NCBI GenBank assembly: GCA_937925455.1
Contig: CALEWF010000232.1
Span: forward strand, 1-19,402
DNA from: an uncultured Flavobacteriales bacterium
Lineage (GTDB): Bacteria; Bacteroidota; Bacteroidia; CAIKAF01
Reading direction: 5' to 3'
DNA: 19,402 nucleotides
Position numbers and translations under genes: made by a program. Shown in pieces: positions 14,769-19,402 of this stretch; the first letter of the stretch is position 1; the number at the start of each line of letters is the position of its first letter. The notes beneath the pieces are model-generated. The model was not told where the DNA came from. It made no database searches and worked only from the letters and a program-made list of their open reading frames with translations.

Positions 14769-16045
14769 AAAAAATTGGTATTTTAATAGGGTCATTGTTG
14801 TGGTTAGCCTTTACCCTGCAAGCACAGTTTGTAGCCGAGCCATACGCACGAAAGATTGTAGATACGCTTTCGCATGATTACTTTGCAGGCCGGGGATATG
14901 TTGAAGATGGCGATTTACGTGCAGCCCACTTTATTGCAGCAGAATTTAACCGAATGGGGTTACAACGCTTCCCGAAGGCCATGACCTATTTTCAAACTTT
15001 TCATTTTCCGGTCAATACATTTCCTTATCCAGTAGTTGCAATAGCCGGAAAAGATACACTGCGTACAGGTATAGATTTTGTTCCAGCTGCCTCCTGCCCT
15101 ACCATTCAGGGAGAATATAAATTGGTTTGGGTAGATAGTGCATTGCTTAGCAACGAAAAAAGATTTCGTAAATTTTCCAAGCTACGATTCGATAAAATAT
15201 TCCTTGTAATGGATGATAAAGGTATTTCTACCGAAGACACCAAAAAAGCATTTAAAAACTTAGGAATGAATCCCTACGGTGCCAAAGGAATTATCCGGAT
15301 AAAAGATAAAATTACCTGGAGCGTTGCTACTGATACTACTTCCTATGCGCAGTTAGATGTAGTTCGAAATTCCTTGAAAAGAGAGCATAAAACCATGCAA
15401 TTATCCATTAAAAATCGTTTTGTATCCCAACATACAACACAAAATGTGATAGCCTACATGCCCGGAACGACAGTACCTGACAGTTTTATTGTGTTAACTG
15501 CACACTATGACCACTTGGGAAAAATTGGCCCGAATGTAACATTTAACGGAGCCAATGATAATGCTAGCGGCGTGGCTATGATGCTGAGCCTTGCAAAATA
15601 TTTTTCAGAGAATCCACAATGGTGCAAATACTCTATATCTTTCATTGCCTTTGCCGGCGAAGAAGCCGGGTTGATAGGATCGAAGTATTTTACCATGAAT
15701 CCTATTATTCCACTAAATAAAATTCGTTTATTACTCAATGTAGATTTGATGGGAGGGGGCGAAGACGGTATTACGGTTGTGAATGGCAAAGAACAGCCCC
15801 GTATTTACCAAACGATGACTACCATTAATAACGAATTACAATTACTTAAAACCATTAAAGAACGCAGTAATGCCCCCAACAGCGACCATTATTATTTTGC
15901 TGAAGCCGGTGTTCCGGCAGTTTTCTTATATACCATGGGGTCCTACAAGCACTATCACGACGTGAACGACCGGGCTGAAAATTTGGAGCTCACTAAGTTT
16001 AATGAAGTGTTTACCTTAATTACCGAACTGATTAAACGATATTAA
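14765..16045 (+). CDS. Secreted M28-family zinc aminopeptidase
   Basis: 426 residues with a signal peptide (MKKIGILIGSLLWLAFTLQAQ, cleavage near residue 20), so exported. The M28 (aminopeptidase S/Y-like) catalytic domain spans about 222-426; predicted ligands and catalytic residues are His247 (TAHYDH), Asp265 (GANDNASG), Glu299/Glu300 (FAGEEAG), Asp327 (NVDLMG) and His398 (YKHYHD). The region 30-220 probably forms a PA-like or accessory domain. All co-catalytic zinc residues are visible, so the enzyme should be active in releasing N-terminal amino acids. Its start overlaps the preceding stop and rsmI follows after 3 nt. Confidence 0.92.
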   Translation: MKKIGILIGSLLWLAFTLQAQFVAEPYARKIVDTLSHDYFAGRGYVEDGDLRAAHFIAAEFNRMGLQRFPKAMTYFQTFHFPVNTFPYPVVAIAGKDTLRTGIDFVPAASCPTIQGEYKLVWVDSALLSNEKRFRKFSKLRFDKIFLVMDDKGISTEDTKKAFKNLGMNPYGAKGIIRIKDKITWSVATDTTSYAQLDVVRNSLKREHKTMQLSIKNRFVSQHTTQNVIAYMPGTTVPDSFIVLTAHYDHLGKIGPNVTFNGANDNASGVAMMLSLAKYFSENPQWCKYSISFIAFAGEEAGLIGSKYFTMNPIIPLNKIRLLLNVDLMGGGEDGITVVNGKEQPRIYQTMTTINNELQLLKTIKERSNAPNSDHYYFAEAGVPAVFLYTMGSYKHYHDVNDRAENLELTKFNEVFTLITELIKRY

Positions 16046-16048
16046 ACG

Positions 16049-16741
16049 GTGTCAAAACTCTACATCATTCCCACCCCTATTGGAAATCTGGAAGACATGA
16101 CATTCCGGGCTATTCGCTTATTGAAAGAAGTGCAACTCATCCTGGCCGAAGATACTCGCCAAACATACAAATTGCTGCAACATTTCAACATTCAAAACCG
16201 CATGATGAGCTTTCATCAGCACAACGAACATCAATCGGTAAACAAAATCATAGACCTGCTATTAAACGGCACAACGGTTGGCCTCGTTTCAGATGCAGGC
16301 ACGCCGGGAATTTCAGACCCGGCATTTTTATTGGTTAGAGCCTGTGTAGAAAACAATATCGAAGTAGAATGCCTGCCTGGTCCTACGGCTTTTGTCCCTG
16401 CGTTGGTACAATCCGGTTTTCCTACGGACCGGTTTGTGTTTGAAGGATTTTTACCTCATAAAAAGGGACGTCAAAAACGCCTGAAAGCTCTTAGTGAAGA
16501 GTGGCGTACCATTGTTTTTTACGAATCACCTTTTCGGTTAATTAAAGCCTTAGAAGAATTTAAAACGTACTTTGGTGAAAACCGCCCTATGGCCGTATGC
16601 CGTGAAATCAGCAAGATGTTTCACGAAACCCATAGAGGCACTGCTAATGAGCTCATCGAACATTACACCGCTCATCCTCCCAAAGGGGAAATTGTATTGG
16701 TAGTGAGCGGAAAAAATGAGGAAAAATCAACTGAAGATTAG
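16049..16741 (+). CDS. rsmI: 16S rRNA (cytidine-1402-2'-O)-methyltransferase
   Basis: 230 residues. RsmI uses AdoMet to 2'-O-methylate C1402 in the ribosomal decoding centre. Tetrapyrrole-methylase fold motifs: IPTPIGNLEDMTFRA (7-21), EDTRQTYKLL (34-43), GLVSDAGTPGISDP (78-91), LPGPTAFVPAL (109-119) and FEGFLPHKKGRQKRL (131-145). It is shorter than E. coli RsmI (about 286 aa), lacking the C-terminal extension, as is common in this phylum. Start is GTG at 16049, 3 nt after the M28 stop; no ATG is available nearby. It overlaps the convergent thioredoxin gene by 4 bases. Confidence 0.94.
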   Translation: MSKLYIIPTPIGNLEDMTFRAIRLLKEVQLILAEDTRQTYKLLQHFNIQNRMMSFHQHNEHQSVNKIIDLLLNGTTVGLVSDAGTPGISDPAFLLVRACVENNIEVECLPGPTAFVPALVQSGFPTDRFVFEGFLPHKKGRQKRLKALSEEWRTIVFYESPFRLIKALEEFKTYFGENRPMAVCREISKMFHETHRGTANELIEHYTAHPPKGEIVLVVSGKNEEKSTED

Positions 16742-17526
16742 TACAATGCCATGTTAAACCGCCGGCGGTATTTTTGGGTAAGGGGATGCTGCTCGCCCCA
16801 GCGGTGAAACAATGCGATGCATACCCTGCGGGCAATTTCATCATAGGCTTGTTTATGCAGCGTAATACTTTGAATGAGCTTGTCCAAGGCTTCTTCTGCC
16901 TTATCTTGCTGCAAAAGCTTCTTAGCCTCTTCCAAGATTGCATCTACCGGTGAACCATCGTTAAAATGCCGGGTAAAAAACTCTGCCAAAGCTTGAATGT
17001 CTTTCAGGTCATCACGTTCCGGCAGTTGTTTCAGCCACTCATCCATTTTTGATTTAACACCCTGCGGGTCATGCATTACTTCCCTGCTATACAAAGCCAC
17101 TTTGGCTTCTTCATTATTTGGATAAGTATTCAAAAAATCACGAAGCAACTGAATGGCTTCCTGCTCTTTTGTTTCATGCAATTGTGCCTTTAATGCCAGC
17201 CAAGCTTTCTTTTCAGGTGTAGGTATCACTTCATCCAACCATTGTTTTAGCAAATGCTTAGGCAATGCCCCCACCTGCTCGCCAATAATTTTTCCACCAT
17301 AAAATAATTTAAGCGCCGGAATACCTTGTATGCGATATTTGTGCATAAATTCCGGTTGCTCATCAGTATTTACTTTTACCAGCTTCCAACGGCCATTAGC
17401 CTCTGCGGCCAGTTCATCTAACAACGGACTTAAAAAACGGCAAGGACCACACCACGGTGCCCAAAAATCAACCAATACAGGCACTTCATAGCTTGCTTGC
17501 AAAATATCTGTTTCTTCGTTGATCAT
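16738..17526 (-). CDS. Thioredoxin-TPR protein (CnoX/YbbN-like)
   Basis: 262 residues. Thioredoxin domain at about 1-105 with an intact WCGPC redox motif (Cys26, Cys29) and cis-Pro in QGIPALKLF; after it, a helical TPR-like region (about 115-262) with repeated acidic and leucine-rich helices (EAIQLLRDFLNTYPNNEEAKVAL, AEEALDKLIQSITL). This order matches the co-chaperone CnoX/YbbN, which holds substrates for GroEL or DnaK. E. coli CnoX has lost redox activity (SXXC), whereas both cysteines are kept here, so reductase or mixed-disulfide activity is likely. Cytoplasmic, no signal peptide. Confidence 0.9.
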   Translation of the reverse strand: MINEETDILQASYEVPVLVDFWAPWCGPCRFLSPLLDELAAEANGRWKLVKVNTDEQPEFMHKYRIQGIPALKLFYGGKIIGEQVGALPKHLLKQWLDEVIPTPEKKAWLALKAQLHETKEQEAIQLLRDFLNTYPNNEEAKVALYSREVMHDPQGVKSKMDEWLKQLPERDDLKDIQALAEFFTRHFNDGSPVDAILEEAKKLLQQDKAEEALDKLIQSITLHKQAYDEIARRVCIALFHRWGEQHPLTQKYRRRFNMALY

Positions 17527-17616
17527 AGGGTTTATAAGTTTGAGTGCAAAATTCTATAATATCCAAGCCAATTTCAGTAACTAAAATCACGAAATACGTA
17601 TCCTCACTAGCCACTG

Positions 17617-19173
17617 TTATTCCAACACAATCTTTTGTACCATGAGTTTTTTGTTCGATTCCACTTTTACAAAATACGTTCCGGCGGCCAACATAGAAAG
17701 GTCAAGCAAAGTTATCTCTCCGGCTTCTTTGGTATATTGTTTTACATAGGCAGTACCCACACTATCAAATACTTTTAAATCTAAGTCACCGGCTTCGGGC
17801 AGGCGTATCTCATAGCTACGCGGTGCTATCTGCTTTAACCAGGTAGTATTTGCAGCTTCAGTAATAGGTACTTCCGGTAAGGTACGGCAAAAATCAAAAT
17901 CCAATAATTCAATCAACTGGTCAAAAATCAAATTTAACCGATACGTTTTAAAATTGATGCAAATATCTGTACCTCCATAATCAGTTACCGTTACCACTCC
18001 AAACTGCCCGGTAAACGGTGGATTGGGAAATGTTCCTCCTTCGCTGTATTCCCCGCCTTTATCCGTCCCAATATTGTTCAATGCTGCAGATTGAAAAATA
18101 GGATACCGATTGGGATTATTTCGCTCTTTCGAAAAATCGCTGTGAGTGCCATTATCAATAGCCGACATGTGAGCATCGCCCGATAGGATAAACATGTTTT
18201 CAATCTTTTCGTCGCGGAAAAAATTTCCCATTTCTTCCCGATCTTCCGGAAATCCGCCCCAGTTATCTTTTCCCGTACCGGAAAACGATACCGATGTAAT
18301 CCAGGCTATGATTTGTCCGTTTTGCTTGGCTTGACGCATCTGGTTTTTCAACCATTCTTTTTGTTTTTGACTCATGATGCGTCCATCTTTTCGTTCAGAA
18401 CGCAAATCGGCCATAATGAATCGCACTCTGCCCACCGTAAATGCCTGATAGATTCCCGTAGGACCATCGGGGTCACCCAGCGGGTAATGCGGTACATATT
18501 CTTTGTACGCTTGTTTGGCTGCCGGACCACAACCGTTATTGCCATCGTTATTATCACCACAAAAATCATGATCGTCCCAAACATAGGCAATTGGTGTATT
18601 ACGCAATAGTTTCATTTCACGTTCACGACTCAGCACACGGTCTTCATAGGCTTCACGATGAACATTTACATCAGTCGAATTAGGATTGGCATAATGCAAA
18701 TCACCAACATTCAGATAAAACAAAGCGTTTTGTGCCCGCATATGGTCATACACCGGATTGTTTGGAAACAAGTTGCAGGCTCCCACCAAAAAAGAATACG
18801 AAAACGCCCCTTCCTGAAAAGTTTGAAACGAGCCAATATCATCAGGCGATAAGTCTAATTTTCCATCAATCTCGGCTGCATAATAATAACGAGTATTAGA
18901 TGCAAGCCCTGTAATTTCAAAACCTGCTGCAAAACCGGTGGCTTCAGTAACCGATTGATATGCAGAATAGATTGGATTTTCAAAATTTAACGATGTAGCA
19001 CAGGCTATGCGTACTTTTTCTGCTGCCCTTTCAAACACTATGTTTACCCGGGCTGAATGATGGGTTACTGCCCCACTCCAGAAATACAGCACATCGTTGC
19101 TTACTATTTGATGAGGGGTGGCGTAAGATAAAAAACAAAAACTGCCAAAAATTATTAGTAATACACGCTTCAT
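17617..19173 (-). CDS. Secreted PhoD-like phosphatase with T9SS sorting domain
   Basis: 518 residues. Signal peptide (MKRVLLIIFGSFCFLSYA), a fibronectin-like N-terminal segment (about 25-120), then a PhoD/metallophosphatase core: GACNLFPNNP (131-140), NVGDLHYAN (155-163), VWDDHDFCGDN (198-208) and LSGDAHMSAID (330-340), giving a two-metal centre. The last about 80 residues (LDLKVFDSVGTAYVK...LAAGTYFVKVESNKKLMVQKIVLE) form a type A C-terminal sorting domain, recognised by the type IX secretion system, so the enzyme should be surface-attached or released. Likely a phosphomonoesterase or phosphodiesterase; the substrate is unknown. Single-gene unit. Confidence 0.92.
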   Translation of the reverse strand: MKRVLLIIFGSFCFLSYATPHQIVSNDVLYFWSGAVTHHSARVNIVFERAAEKVRIACATSLNFENPIYSAYQSVTEATGFAAGFEITGLASNTRYYYAAEIDGKLDLSPDDIGSFQTFQEGAFSYSFLVGACNLFPNNPVYDHMRAQNALFYLNVGDLHYANPNSTDVNVHREAYEDRVLSREREMKLLRNTPIAYVWDDHDFCGDNNDGNNGCGPAAKQAYKEYVPHYPLGDPDGPTGIYQAFTVGRVRFIMADLRSERKDGRIMSQKQKEWLKNQMRQAKQNGQIIAWITSVSFSGTGKDNWGGFPEDREEMGNFFRDEKIENMFILSGDAHMSAIDNGTHSDFSKERNNPNRYPIFQSAALNNIGTDKGGEYSEGGTFPNPPFTGQFGVVTVTDYGGTDICINFKTYRLNLIFDQLIELLDFDFCRTLPEVPITEAANTTWLKQIAPRSYEIRLPEAGDLDLKVFDSVGTAYVKQYTKEAGEITLLDLSMLAAGTYFVKVESNKKLMVQKIVLE

Positions 19174-19177
19174 GTTC

Positions 19178-19185
19178 CAAAAATA
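19178..19185 (-). promoter_or_regulatory. -7 box just upstream of the PhoD-like gene
   Basis: The minus strand reads TATTTTTG, a perfect TAnnTTTG box, ending 4 bases before the ATG. If used, the mRNA would be leaderless or nearly so. No matching -33 was found, and the AT-rich setting makes a chance match possible. Confidence 0.3.
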
Positions 19186-19311
19186 AAAAAATGTAAATGC
19201 ATCGCATAACGATTGTTTGTGTAACTAAAATCTCTAAGTATAATTACAATACACTGTTTATGCGTAATAAATTTCAACCACAGTGTTTCTTCTATTGAAC
19301 TTTTATGATAA

Positions 19312-19402
19312 GGCTGCCTATGGGGCTGTCCGTTGCAAGTCCTCGGGGCTCAGCCACACAGGGCATCGGGGTTGCGGTGTCTTCGTGCCCTCAGCCCCGC
19401 TA
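19312..19402. repeat. 143-bp GC-rich palindrome, copy 3 (inverted, cut by window edge)
   Basis: Reverse-complement orientation relative to copies 1 and 2: begins GGCTGC and reads through GGCTGTCCGTTGCAAGTCC, TCGGGGCTCAGCC and ACAGGGCATCGGGGTTGCGG to the loop and the start of the opposite arm. The first stretch differs (CTATG where the others have TTAAAGC). The other half lies past the window end. Otherwise 19186-19311 shows nothing recognisable. Confidence 0.85.

Overview
The window looks like a chromosomal segment of a member of the Bacteroidota, probably a Chitinophagia/Saprospiria-like lineage, although the exact taxon cannot be read from the sequence. Evidence: a MurF-alanine racemase fusion, a C-terminal type IX secretion sorting domain on a PhoD-like phosphatase, GldI-like FKBP lipoproteins, almost no Shine-Dalgarno sequences, and many upstream TAnnTTTG boxes (the Bacteroidota -7 element). 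Coding content is mostly housekeeping.

Layout. 1-374 holds no gene but is packed with repeats: an AT-rich element with a TTGCATAAT core, a perfect 13-bp hairpin, a 143-bp GC-rich imperfect palindrome, and a second copy of the AT-rich element. 375-1530 (minus) carries trmH and ndk. Divergently, 1635-5090 (plus) carries a DHH phosphoesterase (NrnA type), two overlapping FKBP-type lipoproteins and fmt. HU (5298-5570) is a single-gene unit with a clear promoter and terminator. A family-2 glycosyltransferase (5687-6712) converges on and overlaps aroQ. The aroQ-xerD divergent gap (7132-7640) holds a 17-nt palindrome, a 16-bp tandem repeat and the second copy of the 143-bp palindrome. xerD is followed by a large HD/membrane/class III cyclase protein and a tRNA-Leu(GAG).

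10369-10888 has no gene and holds CACAAAG-type inverted repeats and another AT-rich element. Minus-strand tdk and the murF-alr fusion (10889-13948) diverge from a plus-strand operon at 14058-16741: an unrecognised Pro-rich protein, an M28 aminopeptidase and rsmI. rsmI converges on and overlaps a thioredoxin-TPR protein. Upstream of that on the minus strand is a secreted PhoD-like phosphatase, and the window ends inside a third, inverted copy of the 143-bp element.

How the genes fit together. Most units are single-function: RNA modification and translation (trmH, rsmI, fmt, tRNA-Leu), nucleotide metabolism (ndk, tdk, nrnA), cell wall precursors (murF-alr), shikimate pathway (aroQ), chromosome maintenance (HU, xerD), and envelope proteins (FKBPs, M28 peptidase, PhoD-like protein). 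No defence island, CRISPR array, prophage or complete transposon is visible. The least ordinary items are the 143-bp structured repeat family, the AT-rich repeat found just past the stop codons of two leftward genes, and the HD-cyclase protein, whose two usual base-selecting positions carry non-canonical residues.
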